From contig JAPPFL010000068.1 of the NCBI GenBank assembly GCA_028823855.1, forward strand, positions 1 to 64,000: a stretch of 64,000 bases of DNA, in the 5' to 3' direction. The DNA comes from Albidovulum sp. GTDB lineage: Bacteria > Pseudomonadota > Alphaproteobacteria > Rhodobacterales > Rhodobacteraceae. This document shows, piece after piece, positions 46,855 through 56,228 of the stretch. The translations under genes were made by a program, and so were the position numbers. Each line of letters starts with the position of its first letter. Positions within the stretch are counted from its first letter, which is position 1. Below the pieces are notes generated by a model, which had not been told where the DNA came from, did not search any database, and saw only the letters and a program-made list of their open reading frames with translations.

Positions 46855-48135
46855 TCAGTGCTCCCCCAGCAGGCTAGCGATCGCGAGAGCCATAACCCCC
46901 GCGCTGTCCAGCATGTCGTCGATGCCAATCCACTCATCGGGCTGATGAGCCAGATCCAGAATTCCCGGACCGTAGGCGATGCAGTTCTTCAATTTGCCGA
47001 TGCGGTCGATATGCTTCTGGTCGTAGGTCCCCGGCGACATGACGTAATCGGGCTTGGTTCCGATGACTCGCTCGATAGCTGCATCGACGGCTCGAGCCAC
47101 CGGGGCTTCTCGCCCGGTTGCGACGGGTTCGACTTCATAGAATTCCCGGAGCTTCCAATTGAATCCCTGCCGCCTCGCGGCGACTTTCTCAACCAGCGAA
47201 CGGATTTCCTGTTTGACCTCGCGTATCGGCTCTTCCGCCAGAAAGCGCCGATCGAGAACGATTCGGCACTTGTCCGGTACGCATGAAGCCGGGAATCCGC
47301 CGTATCCTTCCTCCTGCACCGGCTCGCCGCCATGTATCGAATTTATGTTGAGAGTGGACTGGCGGGCCCCTTCGGGAACAACGGGCATTTCGGTTCGACG
47401 CGCGGCAAGTTTCGGAAACAAATTCTCTTCCATTTCCGAAATAATCGCCGACATGTGCCTCACCGCGCATTCTCCGAGGAATGGCATCGACCCGTGCGCG
47501 ATTCGGCCTCTGGTTTCGAGCTCAGCCCACCATAGGCCTCGGTGGCCAAGGCAAATTCGATTTTTGTTCAAGGGTTCGGGAATTATGACATGATGCACGC
47601 GCGGCGGGGAAAAATAGCCGCGTTCCGCAAGCCACGCGACTCCGCCGTAGCCGCCGGATTCCTCATCCGCAGTGCCCGAAATTTCAATCGCGCCGCGGAA
47701 GCGCGGGCAGCGGGCTACGAATGCTTCTGCAGCAATAATCGATGCCGCCAGCCCACCCTTCATGTCGCAGGATCCGCGCCCGTAAATTCGGCCGTCTTTT
47801 ACTTTGCCGCCGAAAGGGTCGACGGTCCAGTCGTGCCCGACGGCGACGACATCCGTGTGCGAGTTGAAGTGCACGCATTCGCCCGGCGAGGAGCCTTCGC
47901 GCCTCGCGACAATGTTCCAGCGAGGATGCCGATTGCTGTCGGCGAGCGCGCCTTCCGCGCGCAAGAGCTCTACGGCGAACCCGGATCGTTTCAGGCGCGA
48001 TCCAAGGAAATCGCATATCGCAAGGTAGTTTTCGCCCGGTGGATTGAGCGTGGGAATTGCGACCAGTTCCCGCGTGAGTTCAACTAATTCTTCTCGCCTG
48101 TCCGCAATTTCGGACAGGATCCGTTCAATCAACAT
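46855..48135 (-). CDS. M20 family deacylase/peptidase (ArgE/DapE-like)
   Basis: This 426-residue cytoplasmic zinc hydrolase has the M20 metal-ligand motifs FNSHTDVVAV, GRGSCDMKGG, TADEESGGYG and IPEPLN, with the dimerisation/lid domain in the middle (HGSMPFLGECAVRHM). The late His lies in GPGILDLAHQPDEWI. It is longer than ArgE (383 residues at 11143) and is the first gene of the minus-strand series with dppABC, the dual ATPase and the aldehyde dehydrogenase. Its neighbours suggest that it hydrolyses an imported N-acyl or peptide compound. Confidence 0.88.
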   Translation of the reverse strand: MLIERILSEIADRREELVELTRELVAIPTLNPPGENYLAICDFLGSRLKRSGFAVELLRAEGALADSNRHPRWNIVARREGSSPGECVHFNSHTDVVAVGHDWTVDPFGGKVKDGRIYGRGSCDMKGGLAASIIAAEAFVARCPRFRGAIEISGTADEESGGYGGVAWLAERGYFSPPRVHHVIIPEPLNKNRICLGHRGLWWAELETRGRIAHGSMPFLGECAVRHMSAIISEMEENLFPKLAARRTEMPVVPEGARQSTLNINSIHGGEPVQEEGYGGFPASCVPDKCRIVLDRRFLAEEPIREVKQEIRSLVEKVAARRQGFNWKLREFYEVEPVATGREAPVARAVDAAIERVIGTKPDYVMSPGTYDQKHIDRIGKLKNCIAYGPGILDLAHQPDEWIGIDDMLDSAGVMALAIASLLGEH

Positions 48136-49168
48136 TCCGCTGGAAAGTTTCGCCTCGCCACGCGCATCATTCTAGGCGCACTCGCCAATTTGGTCAAATG
48201 CGTTCAACCGCGCTCGGTGACCGGAATCCGCGGAGCCGGGAAAACCGATGCGCAATCGCCTTCAAATTTGGTTGAATGCTTTAAATCCGCTTCAGGCGCG
48301 GACGTATGATCTCGAGCATGCGAAGCGTCGACGATTATTCTTGCTCCGCTCGCCTTAGAGTCCGTGCGGACGAGCCGTGGTCGCAAAGCGCAAATGAATT
48401 GAGCGCCGCGCCGATGAGTCGGGCGGCGCAGTATCGCCGCAATGACGCGCGCCCGGCTTCAAAACTCATGCGCAAACCAAATTTTCGTATGCTAGGATTG
48501 CGCCGACGTCTCGCACGCCGCCGGAGCTAGAGGCCGATCCAATTAATGGATCGGCGCCTGGCGGCACCGATTTCGCGAATTGGCCTAGAGGCCGAATTCC
48601 GGCGCATATTCGAAGAAGGCCAAATATCCGCGCGGAGGCTGTATCTGGCGGAATTGCTAATTCCAATCCTTCGTTCGAATTCGACATGCGACCGGCTTGT
48701 TTGTAGCGAGACTGGAGCAAGTGATTTTTTCCCGGGGCCGGCAGCGGTCGCATTTTGACTATGCGCGTCGGACGGTCGACCTAGAGCATCGCGTGGAAAC
48801 TAGACAAGCTAAAATCGCACCGGAATTGCCGGGCGTGCAAAGGACTGGGCCAAGGGAACTTCCTTTCTAGCCAAGCGCGATTTCCGGTTGATTCCCGCCG
48901 GAATTGAATTTGTCTCGTCCGTCGAAAAGCTTCTTGTTCGTTCGTTGATCGCGTAATTCGCTGGCCTACCCGAATTGAGCGTTTTGGAGACGTAGCGGGA
49001 TGGGCTTTCCGCGCCAATCGCCTGGAAGAACCAATTTCGGGGAACTGTACCGGTTACAATCGTCGGCGAGAATGCATATTTTCCAATTGAACCCGGTGCC
49101 GCGGCGAACCTAATTCGTTCGATCGAATTATTGGCGGCGGAGCGAAGAACAGGTGAGAGACGCGGACC
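48136..49168. other. gene-poor stretch with repeat elements
   Basis: About 1 kb without a recognisable gene. It carries the inverted repeat and direct repeat described separately. Short frames on both strands look non-coding. Near the right end lies the ribosome site region of the DUF1523 gene. Confidence 0.5.
48527..48595. repeat. inverted repeat flanked by an 11-bp direct repeat
   Basis: CTAGAGGCCGA occurs at 48527-48537 and again at 48585-48595. Inside lies a perfect 9-bp inverted repeat, GCCGATCCA (48533-48541) and TGGATCGGC (48547-48555), with a 5-nt loop. No T-run follows and no gene ends nearby, so a terminator is unlikely; a decayed mobile-element end or a protein-binding site is possible. 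Confidence 0.5.
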
Positions 49169-49741
49169 ATGCGCTACGCTAAATTTATTTTCAGATATGG
49201 GTGGCGCTTGCTGCTGCTTCTGCTCGTCATCGCTCTTTTGGACTATACGCTGCCGGCGAAAGACGCCGTCAAGATAGTAGGGACGGAAGTTGTCAGGACC
49301 GATGTAGGAAGCGGATCGATTTTCTGGGCCGGCGGCGGCGCAAATGCCGACGCATCCGGCAACAGGGATGTCCGCTTCATAAATTCAGTTCGCGACTCGG
49401 GTGCTCCTCGCGTTTACAGAAATGAAGACACCGGTTGGGGATGGCCGCCCTATTTGAAATTCGACAGCGGCGATCTCCAGGCCGACGCTCAAATTATGGC
49501 CAATACCGAGAAATGGGTCAAGGTAACGCACTACGGATGGAGAAATACTGTTCTGTCGATATATCCGAATGCGGTTTCGATTTCGGAAATCGAAGGTCCT
49601 GACGCGCTCGGATACAATTGGTTTCGAATCGTGTCTTTAGCGTGCCTAGCGGTTTTAGCTCTGCTGGCTTGGCGACTTTGGAACAGGATACGCGACTGGA
49701 TTGCGGACCGAATGCCACGATGGATATCCCGGCGTCCCTGA
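49169..49741 (+). CDS. DUF1523 family membrane-anchored protein
   Basis: This 190-residue protein has an N-terminal signal-anchor (residues 8-24), a periplasmic domain and a C-terminal transmembrane helix (about 155-172). The central motifs KIVGTEVVR, SIFWA, DVRFINSVR and YRNEDTGWGWPPY match DUF1523, common in Rhodobacteraceae. The function is unknown. It is a good lineage marker for this window. Confidence 0.9.
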   Translation: MRYAKFIFRYGWRLLLLLLVIALLDYTLPAKDAVKIVGTEVVRTDVGSGSIFWAGGGANADASGNRDVRFINSVRDSGAPRVYRNEDTGWGWPPYLKFDSGDLQADAQIMANTEKWVKVTHYGWRNTVLSIYPNAVSISEIEGPDALGYNWFRIVSLACLAVLALLAWRLWNRIRDWIADRMPRWISRRP

Positions 49742-49910
49742 TTCCCGAAGCCGGCGGCGCGACAATACTTTCGCCGTTCGAGTCCGTCGGCTATGGCCCC
49801 TTCAATGCGGAATTGAGCGCCGCCGAAGTTCGCCGAGCGCGGGGGCCTCGCCAGATCGGCGAGAACTCAATTGTACTTGCGCCAATTTCCGAACTGAATC
49901 GTTTGCCAGA

Positions 49911-50987
49911 TCAGATAGGGCGTCGATTTTTGAAATAGTCGCGCATTGAACTTATCGCGTAGCCGATATCTTCGTCGTCGATTTCTCGATGGACTACGAT
50001 TCGGATCGAAGGCCTTTGCCAGCCAATCTTGATGCCGCGCCGCGACAGAAATGCTTGGAACGGCGCGTGGTCGTCCGGCCTCGGGGTTACAAAAACCATG
50101 TTTGTGGCTACTTTTGCCGCAATTCTCCACTCGGCGGGAAAGTCGGCGATCGCCGAGGCAAGCGCGTCCGCCCGGCGATGATCGTCGGCTAGGTCGCCCA
50201 CGTTGTTCTCTAGCGCGTAGATTCCCGCTGCCGCCAGTATTCCGGACTGCCGCATCGATCCGCCCAAAATCTTCCGGTTGCGCCGCGCCTTTGCGCAGAA
50301 CTCCTTTGATCCGGCCAGCATCGTACCTGCGGGCGCGCCCAATCCCTTGGAGAGGCATACGGATACGGAATCCGCGACGCCGGCGAGCCTCGAAGGCGAT
50401 TCCTTGAGTTTCTCGGCGGCGTTGAACAGCCTGGCGCCGTCCAAGTGCACCGAGAGATTCGCCTGGCGCGCGGCCGATGCCGAGAGTGAGAGGTTCTTGA
50501 AGGGAATAGCGGAACCTGAAACCGTGTTTTCGAGGCAGAGCAGCCGCGTTCGGGGAAAGTGCGGATCGTCCGGCTTGACCGCTTGAACAATTTTTTCAGG
50601 GTCAAGACTTCCGTCAGGTTCGGTTGCAATAGGGCACATCGCCACGCCTCCGAGCGCCGAGGCGCCGCTCGCTTCCGATTTGATCGAATGGTAGTTCTCG
50701 CCCGCGATCAGCTCGTCTCCGCGCCCGCAATGCGCGAGAATGGCCGATAGATTGCTCTGCGTTCCCGAAGGGAAAAAAATGGCAGATTCCTTGCCGAGAA
50801 GCCTGGCGGCCAATTTTTCCAAGTCGTTTATAGACGGGTCTTCGCCGTAGACATCATCGCCTACTTTCGCCTTGGCCATGGCTTCCCGCATGCCTTCGTC
50901 GGGACTCGTAACGGTATCGCTGCGGAGATCCACGGTATTCGAGTTCAACCGATCACTTGTCGTGGCCGAGTTTTCGACGGATGCCAT
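49911..50987 (-). CDS. ltaE: low-specificity L-threonine aldolase
   Basis: This 358-residue pyridoxal-phosphate enzyme cleaves L-threonine or L-allo-threonine to glycine and acetaldehyde. It has the family start VDLRSDTVTSP, VGDDVYGEDPS, the phosphate-binding FFPSGTQSNLSA, the Asp in HLDGARLFNAA and the PLP lysine in CLSKGLGAPAG. AGAAGGA precedes the ATG by 6 nt. Cytoplasmic. Confidence 0.93.
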   Translation of the reverse strand: MASVENSATTSDRLNSNTVDLRSDTVTSPDEGMREAMAKAKVGDDVYGEDPSINDLEKLAARLLGKESAIFFPSGTQSNLSAILAHCGRGDELIAGENYHSIKSEASGASALGGVAMCPIATEPDGSLDPEKIVQAVKPDDPHFPRTRLLCLENTVSGSAIPFKNLSLSASAARQANLSVHLDGARLFNAAEKLKESPSRLAGVADSVSVCLSKGLGAPAGTMLAGSKEFCAKARRNRKILGGSMRQSGILAAAGIYALENNVGDLADDHRRADALASAIADFPAEWRIAAKVATNMVFVTPRPDDHAPFQAFLSRRGIKIGWQRPSIRIVVHREIDDEDIGYAISSMRDYFKNRRPI

Positions 50988-51191
50988 CTGATGTCCTTCT
51001 AAATTGATAGAAATTTTTGGAATCGTTCTACTTGTCGCTCTCCGGATCGTCCTTTTGTCCTCCGGCTCGGGCTAGCGAGAGCTCTTAACGATTTTCTATG
51101 CACTGTATCGAATTCGCAGAGTTGCTAGCGAAGGCCGACTGGAGCGGCAAGACCAATCTTTCGGACCGCCGAGCATTCTGTCGCCGACGGT

Positions 51192-51971
51192 TCAAACGCT
51201 TCGCTCGGCAAGCATTTTTTTCAATTCCGCGATTGCTTGCGCGGGATTCAGTCCCTTTGGACAGGTATCCGCGCAGTTCAGGATCGTATGGCATCGATAT
51301 AGCTTGAACGGATCCTCGATGTCGTCGAGACGCTTCTGCGTTTTTTGGTCGCGACTATCGTTTATCCATCGATATGCATGCAATAGCGCCGCCGGTCCTA
51401 GATACTTGTCGCTGTTCCACCAATAGCTCGGGCAGGATGCCGAACAACTCGCGCACATGACGCATTCGTAAAGACCGTCCAGTTTTCTGCGATCCTTGAC
51501 CGATTGCTTCCACTCGTCGTCGGGCTGGTCGGATTCTGTTTCCAGCCAGGGCATGACTGACGCGTGCTGCTCGTAGAAGTGGCCTAGGTCGGGCACCAGA
51601 TCCTTGACGACCGCAAGGTGCGGCAAAGGATAAATGGCAACGTCGCCCTTGATCTCCTCGAGTCCCTTGATGCAGGCGAGCGAATTCGACCCGTCGATGT
51701 TCATGGCGCATGAACCGCAGATGCCTTCGCGGCAGGAGCGGCGGAACGTCAGCGTCGGGTCGATTTCATTTTTTATTTTAATGAGCGCGTCGAGGACCAT
51801 CGGTCCGCATTTGTCCATATCCACATGATACGAATCCAATCTTGGATTTTTTCCGTCATCCGGATTCCACCTGTAAATTCTGAATTTTCTCGGGTTTTTC
51901 GCGCCTTCGGGCACAGGCCAGTTTTTGCCTGCAATGATTCGCGAGTTTTTCGGCAGCGCGAACTGTGCCAT
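51192..51971 (-). CDS. sdhB: succinate dehydrogenase iron-sulfur subunit
   Basis: This 259-residue subunit of complex II has a [2Fe-2S] domain ([15 protein letters not shown]), a [4Fe-4S] motif ([12 protein letters not shown]) and a [3Fe-4S]/4Fe region ([18 protein letters not shown]). It moves electrons from SdhA's FAD to quinone. It overlaps the small lipoprotein gene by one base (TGA/ATG). Confidence 0.97.
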   Translation of the reverse strand: MAQFALPKNSRIIAGKNWPVPEGAKNPRKFRIYRWNPDDGKNPRLDSYHVDMDKCGPMVLDALIKIKNEIDPTLTFRRSCREGICGSCAMNIDGSNSLACIKGLEEIKGDVAIYPLPHLAVVKDLVPDLGHFYEQHASVMPWLETESDQPDDEWKQSVKDRRKLDGLYECVMCASCSASCPSYWWNSDKYLGPAALLHAYRWINDSRDQKTQKRLDDIEDPFKLYRCHTILNCADTCPKGLNPAQAIAELKKMLAERSV

Positions 51972-52294
51972 CAGTTAATCCTTTCGCCGAGCTGCTCGGC
52001 CAAGGTTCGAGTTGGCGGTTCGCCCGAGCGTTCCAAGACGCAAGTTTCAAATACTTCGGCGGGTCGCCGACCGGATATATAGTCCGTGGTAGCCGAAATA
52101 GCGAACCCGGTGCGAACCTCGCCGGCGGAATTGAATCCAAAGCCGATCGCCGTTTTGGGCGAAGCCGCCGCCTGCAGGGCCCGGTCTTCGCAAATGGCCA
52201 TGGCCGCTTCCACGGACACCGGCTCCCTCTTGCACGATGCGAACAAGGCTAGAAAAAGCCACGGAACGCAAACAACGATTCTGCTGCGCGGCAT
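51971..52294 (-). CDS. small predicted lipoprotein between sdhA and sdhB
   Basis: This 107-residue protein has a lipoprotein signal peptide (hydrophobic residues 6-19, lipobox LFASC with Cys at about 21). The mature part is short and has two further Cys ([15 protein letters not shown]) that could pair. A small protein at this position is known from Rhodobacterales sdh operons, but I know of no function. It is translationally coupled on both sides (2 bp after sdhA, 1-bp overlap with sdhB). Confidence 0.8.
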   Translation of the reverse strand: MPRSRIVVCVPWLFLALFASCKREPVSVEAAMAICEDRALQAAASPKTAIGFGFNSAGEVRTGFAISATTDYISGRRPAEVFETCVLERSGEPPTRTLAEQLGERIN

Positions 52295-52296
52295 TG

Positions 52297-54102
52297 TCAG
52301 TAAACCCTTGCTTTAGGAGATATCTTTTCCGGATCGATTCCGCCGTCGGACTGCGAAGTCAATATCTCGGTGTGCACCGGTCGATAGCCGAGCCTGACAT
52401 TCGGGCCGTCTACCCATGCAAGCGTGTGCCTGCGCCAGGCGTCGTCGTCGCGATCCGGATAGTCCTCCTGGGCATGCGCCCCCCGGCTTTCCTTTCTCGC
52501 TTCCGCGGAGACGATCGTCGCCATCGCGTTCGGCATCAAGTTGTCGAGTTCAAGCGATTCCATCAAGTCGGAGTTCCAAATAAGCGATCGGTCTACCGTC
52601 TTGAGGTCCGACATTCTGGAAGCAATTTCGGTCATGTTTCTTACGCCGTCGGCAAGCGTGGCGTCGCTGCGGAACACGGCCGCATCCTTCTGCATCGCTC
52701 GCTGCATATCTAGCCTCAGCTCGGCGGTGGGCGTCGAGCCGCTGGCATGCCGAATTCGGTCGAAGCGGTCCATCGACGATTCGACGGACAAAGGATTCGG
52801 CTCGGGAACCGGTTCCCTCGGGTCGATGATTTCGCCGGCGCGAATAGCCGCTGCGCGCCCGAAGACCACCAGGTCGATCAGAGAGTTGGACCCTAGCCGA
52901 TTCGCGCCGTGCACTGATGCGCACCCCGCCTCGCCTACGGCCATCAAGCCTGGTTGAACCGCATCGGGATCGTCTTTCTTGGAATTCAGGGCCTCGCCCC
53001 AATAGTTCGTTGGAATGCCGCCCATATTGTAATGAACAGTAGGCAATACAGGGATCGGCTCGCGCGTTACGTCGACGCCCGCGAAGATTTTCGCCGATTC
53101 GGAAATTCCGGGAAGGCGTTCAGCTAGAACTTCTGGTGGAAGGTGGTTGAGATACAGGTAGAGATGGTCCTTTTCGGTGCCGACGCCGCGGCCTTCCCTG
53201 ATCTCGAGCGTCATGCATCGCGATACCACGTCTCGGCTGGCCAGGTCCTTATATGTCGGAGCGTATCGCTCCATGAAGCGCTCGCCTTCGGAATTTGTCA
53301 GATAGCCGCCTTCGCCGCGGGCGCCTTCCGTGATGAGAACACCCGCGCCATAGATGCCGGTAGGGTGAAATTGCACGAACTCCATATCTTGCAGCGGCAG
53401 TCCGGCTCGAACGACCATTCCGTTGCCGTCGCCGGTGCACGTATGCGCCGAAGTTGCGGAAAAATAGGTTCGGCCGTATCCGCCCGTGGCTAGCACGACG
53501 ATCTTTGCAGCAAATCTGTGAATTGCGCCGTCATCAAGATTCCAGGCAAGCACCCCTTGGCACGCCCCGTCTTCGGACATGATCAAGTCCAATGCGAAAT
53601 ACTCTATGAAGAATTCGGCCTTTTGTTTAAGCGACTGCCCGTAGAGCGTGTGCAGTATAGCATGACCGGTGCGATCGGCCGCGGCGCAGGTTCGCTGCAC
53701 CGGCGACCCTTCGCCAAACTGCGTCGTATGTCCTCCGAAAGGCCGTTGATAGATCTTGCCGTCATCGGTTCTGCTAAAGGGAACGCCGTAATGCTCCAAC
53801 TCGTAGACCGCTTTCGGAGCCTCGCGCGCAAGGTATTCCATTGCGTCGACATCGCCGAGCCAATCGGAACCCTTGACGGTGTCGTAAAGATGCCAGTGCC
53901 AGTGATCCTCGCCCATGTTCCCGAGCGAGGCCGCTATTCCTCCCTGGGCGGCGACCGTATGCGATCTCGTAGGGAACACCTTGGTTATGCAGGCGGTCTT
54001 AAGTCCGTGTTCGGCCATTCCGAGAGTGGCCCTGAGTCCGGATCCTCCGGCGCCGACTACGACCACATCGTACGCGTGATCGACATATTCGTATGCGGCC
54101 AT
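52297..54102 (-). CDS. sdhA: succinate dehydrogenase flavoprotein subunit
   Basis: This 601-residue catalytic subunit oxidises succinate to fumarate. It has the FAD-binding [12 protein letters not shown], the covalently flavinylated His in [11 protein letters not shown], the substrate-binding [11 protein letters not shown], and the active-site Arg region [15 protein letters not shown]. The start 54102 ([12 protein letters not shown]) overlaps the sdhD stop as TGATG. It sits in operon order sdhC-sdhD-sdhA-lipoprotein-sdhB. Confidence 0.97.
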   Translation of the reverse strand: MAAYEYVDHAYDVVVVGAGGSGLRATLGMAEHGLKTACITKVFPTRSHTVAAQGGIAASLGNMGEDHWHWHLYDTVKGSDWLGDVDAMEYLAREAPKAVYELEHYGVPFSRTDDGKIYQRPFGGHTTQFGEGSPVQRTCAAADRTGHAILHTLYGQSLKQKAEFFIEYFALDLIMSEDGACQGVLAWNLDDGAIHRFAAKIVVLATGGYGRTYFSATSAHTCTGDGNGMVVRAGLPLQDMEFVQFHPTGIYGAGVLITEGARGEGGYLTNSEGERFMERYAPTYKDLASRDVVSRCMTLEIREGRGVGTEKDHLYLYLNHLPPEVLAERLPGISESAKIFAGVDVTREPIPVLPTVHYNMGGIPTNYWGEALNSKKDDPDAVQPGLMAVGEAGCASVHGANRLGSNSLIDLVVFGRAAAIRAGEIIDPREPVPEPNPLSVESSMDRFDRIRHASGSTPTAELRLDMQRAMQKDAAVFRSDATLADGVRNMTEIASRMSDLKTVDRSLIWNSDLMESLELDNLMPNAMATIVSAEARKESRGAHAQEDYPDRDDDAWRRHTLAWVDGPNVRLGYRPVHTEILTSQSDGGIDPEKISPKARVY

Positions 54103-54491
54103 CAATTGCCCCAACTATGCGTTAGCCAAATCTGCGCGATTGAATAAGTCCCCGCAGCGCCGAGGCAAACGCAAAGTATCGTGTTCAAAAGGTGAAGCGC
54201 CGACCCGAGCCTGCCGTGAACATAGTCTTCGAGAACGACTTGAAGCCCCTGCTGAAGATGGAACAGTCCTACTCCCAAGAACAGAATTGCCGCGAGCGCG
54301 TTGAATGAATTGGAATAGGTGGAAAGAACAGCCTCGTGTCCCGAGCCGAGAGCCGATCCGAATGTCAATGCGAATATGATCGAAAGCGGAATCAGCGCGA
54401 CGGCGGATACTCGCTGCATCCGCCAGTGGCGAGTTCCCTTTCTGGCATTGCCGAGACCAATAAATCGGAAAAATGACGCGAAGCCCGCCAT
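54102..54491 (-). CDS. sdhD: succinate dehydrogenase membrane anchor subunit
   Basis: This 129-residue membrane protein has three hydrophobic helices, with a heme-type His in [16 protein letters not shown] near the second helix and an acidic/charged loop after it. The start 54491 (MAGFASFF) lies 5 bp after the sdhC stop; a longer open frame is out of keeping with the family length. Confidence 0.93.
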   Translation of the reverse strand: MAGFASFFRFIGLGNARKGTRHWRMQRVSAVALIPLSIIFALTFGSALGSGHEAVLSTYSNSFNALAAILFLGVGLFHLQQGLQVVLEDYVHGRLGSALHLLNTILCVCLGAAGTYSIAQIWLTHSWGN

Positions 54492-54496
54492 TGAAA

Positions 54497-54886
54497 CTAC
54501 CCGGCTACGATTGCAAGCGTCAAAAGGAACATGGCGGCGGAAACAACGATCCCGGCGATTCCGCTTGCCCTTACGGTGTTGGCTTCGAAGCCCTTGCCAA
54601 TATCCCAAATCAAGTGCCTGACCCCGGTGCAAAAGTGGAGGCATAGAGCTGCTAGAACGCAGACAAGGAGGAATTCTCCCACGACCGATGTCAGCAAACC
54701 GTCGACGAATGCGAAGTATTCCGGAGAAATGGAAGCGGCGAGAAACCACCAAACGGCCAGAAAAGCCCCGACTGTCATTCCGATTCCGGTTATCCTGTGG
54801 CTGATAGACAAGATCGCATTCATTGGCCAGCGATAGATCGTAGCATGAGGCGACAGCGGGCGGGATGAACCGGCTTTATGTACCAT
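54497..54886 (-). CDS. sdhC: succinate dehydrogenase cytochrome b556 subunit
   Basis: This 129-residue three-helix subunit has the SdhC hallmarks RPLSPHATIYRW and SISHRITGIGM, with the heme-ligand His in LHFCTGVRHLIWD. It starts the sdh operon on the minus strand. It anchors SdhAB to the inner membrane. Confidence 0.95.
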   Translation of the reverse strand: MVHKAGSSRPLSPHATIYRWPMNAILSISHRITGIGMTVGAFLAVWWFLAASISPEYFAFVDGLLTSVVGEFLLVCVLAALCLHFCTGVRHLIWDIGKGFEANTVRASGIAGIVVSAAMFLLTLAIVAG

Positions 54887-55051
54887 TTGGACTCCTGCGC
54901 TAGTATCGTTGCTGGAAAATCAACGCATGCTTCGGCAAGCGCATTGTAAGCATCTTTTATTCGACTGCAACGACTACAAACCGTTGACTCCTGAATTTCC
55001 TCCAAGCAGACATGAAGCAAAATGCCTTCAAGATCGCCGGCAATTCGTTGC

Positions 55052-56086
55052 CTATCTGGGAATCAAGACCCAGTAGTCGAGGTCGAGCAAAATGTCCTTA
55101 TTGTACTTGCCGCTGTCGTCTCTCAATTGCCCGGCCTCGCCATTTGAAGCAACGGTTCGAAGACGGAGCGCTCCGACGCTTGGGCGTTCGGTTTCGGATT
55201 TATCCAGTATTTCCGACCAGGCCCGTACGGTATCGCCCGCGAAGCAGGGATTCGCGTGCGTCCCGCCGTTGATTGCCGCGACGAACTGAGCGTTGGCCAG
55301 GCCGTTGAAGCTGAGGCTTCGAGCCAATGAAATGACATGGCCGCCATAAATCAGGCGCCTTCGGTCGTCGCGAAGCGTTGCGTCGAAGTGAACTCGAGCC
55401 GTGTTCTGCCATAGGCGAGTCGCCATCATGTGCTCGGCATCCTCGACGGTAACCGCGTCGGCGTGATCAATTCGTTCGCCAATTGCGTAGTCATCCCACG
55501 CGTATGGCTCGCCCGCCAAATCGAAATCGTAGCCTGAAAAGTCGAGATTTCGCGGAACATGCAGGCATTCCGCGGCAACGCATGAATCTAGCTCGGGTAT
55601 GCAAGTTTCGGGCGCAGGCGACGCGGTGCGGCGCTTGCGTACCATGACCCAGCGAACGAATTCGATCACGGTTTCATCCGTCTTTCGGATGCCGCGGGTG
55701 CGCACCCATACGATCCCGGAAGCTCGGTTTCTATTCTCCTTCAGGCCTACGACCGTCGATTCCGTGCGCACCGTGTCTCCCGGATATAGCGGTTCGAAAA
55801 AACGGCCCTCGGCATAGCCCAGATTGGCGATCGCGTTTACTGATACGTCCGGAACGGATTTTCCGAAGACCGTATGAAAGGCGGCTAGCGATTCGATCGG
55901 GGCCTCGACCAAGCCGCAACTTCGCGCAAATTCACGCGAGGACACGGCGGCGTGCCGTGGCGAATACAGGGCCATGTAGAGCGACTTGTCGCCGGAAGTT
56001 ACGGTGCGCGGCGTCGCGTGGCGTATCAATTCGCCGATCTTGAAGTCTTCAAAAAATCGGCCGGCACCAGATTTGCTCTCGTCCAA
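55052..56086 (-). CDS. mch: mesaconyl-CoA hydratase-like (double hot-dog MaoC family)
   Basis: This 344-residue enzyme has two MaoC-type hot-dog halves. The N-terminal half (FFEDFKIGELIRHATPRTVT, SRHAAVSSREFA) and C-terminal half (YAIGERIDHADAVTV, IYGGHVISLA) match the (2R,3S)-methylmalyl-CoA/mesaconyl-CoA hydratase, a step of the ethylmalonyl-CoA pathway. The start is TTG 56086, with GAGGG 8 nt upstream. The following gene on the minus strand is sdhC after 165 bp, and the CitE-like gene lies upstream, an arrangement I associate with Rhodobacterales. Confidence 0.85.
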   Translation of the reverse strand: MDESKSGAGRFFEDFKIGELIRHATPRTVTSGDKSLYMALYSPRHAAVSSREFARSCGLVEAPIESLAAFHTVFGKSVPDVSVNAIANLGYAEGRFFEPLYPGDTVRTESTVVGLKENRNRASGIVWVRTRGIRKTDETVIEFVRWVMVRKRRTASPAPETCIPELDSCVAAECLHVPRNLDFSGYDFDLAGEPYAWDDYAIGERIDHADAVTVEDAEHMMATRLWQNTARVHFDATLRDDRRRLIYGGHVISLARSLSFNGLANAQFVAAINGGTHANPCFAGDTVRAWSEILDKSETERPSVGALRLRTVASNGEAGQLRDDSGKYNKDILLDLDYWVLIPR

Positions 56087-56228
56087 TCTTCATTCCCTCG
56101 TTGAATCCATTTGACAACATTTGAACCGGATCGCCGCGGTCGAAGCGCCGACATGCGAAATTTTTTCGCAGCCGTCGACCGAGCCCGATTTCGGGGTTCC
56201 GGCGATCGAAACGCGCTATGTCGTCGAA

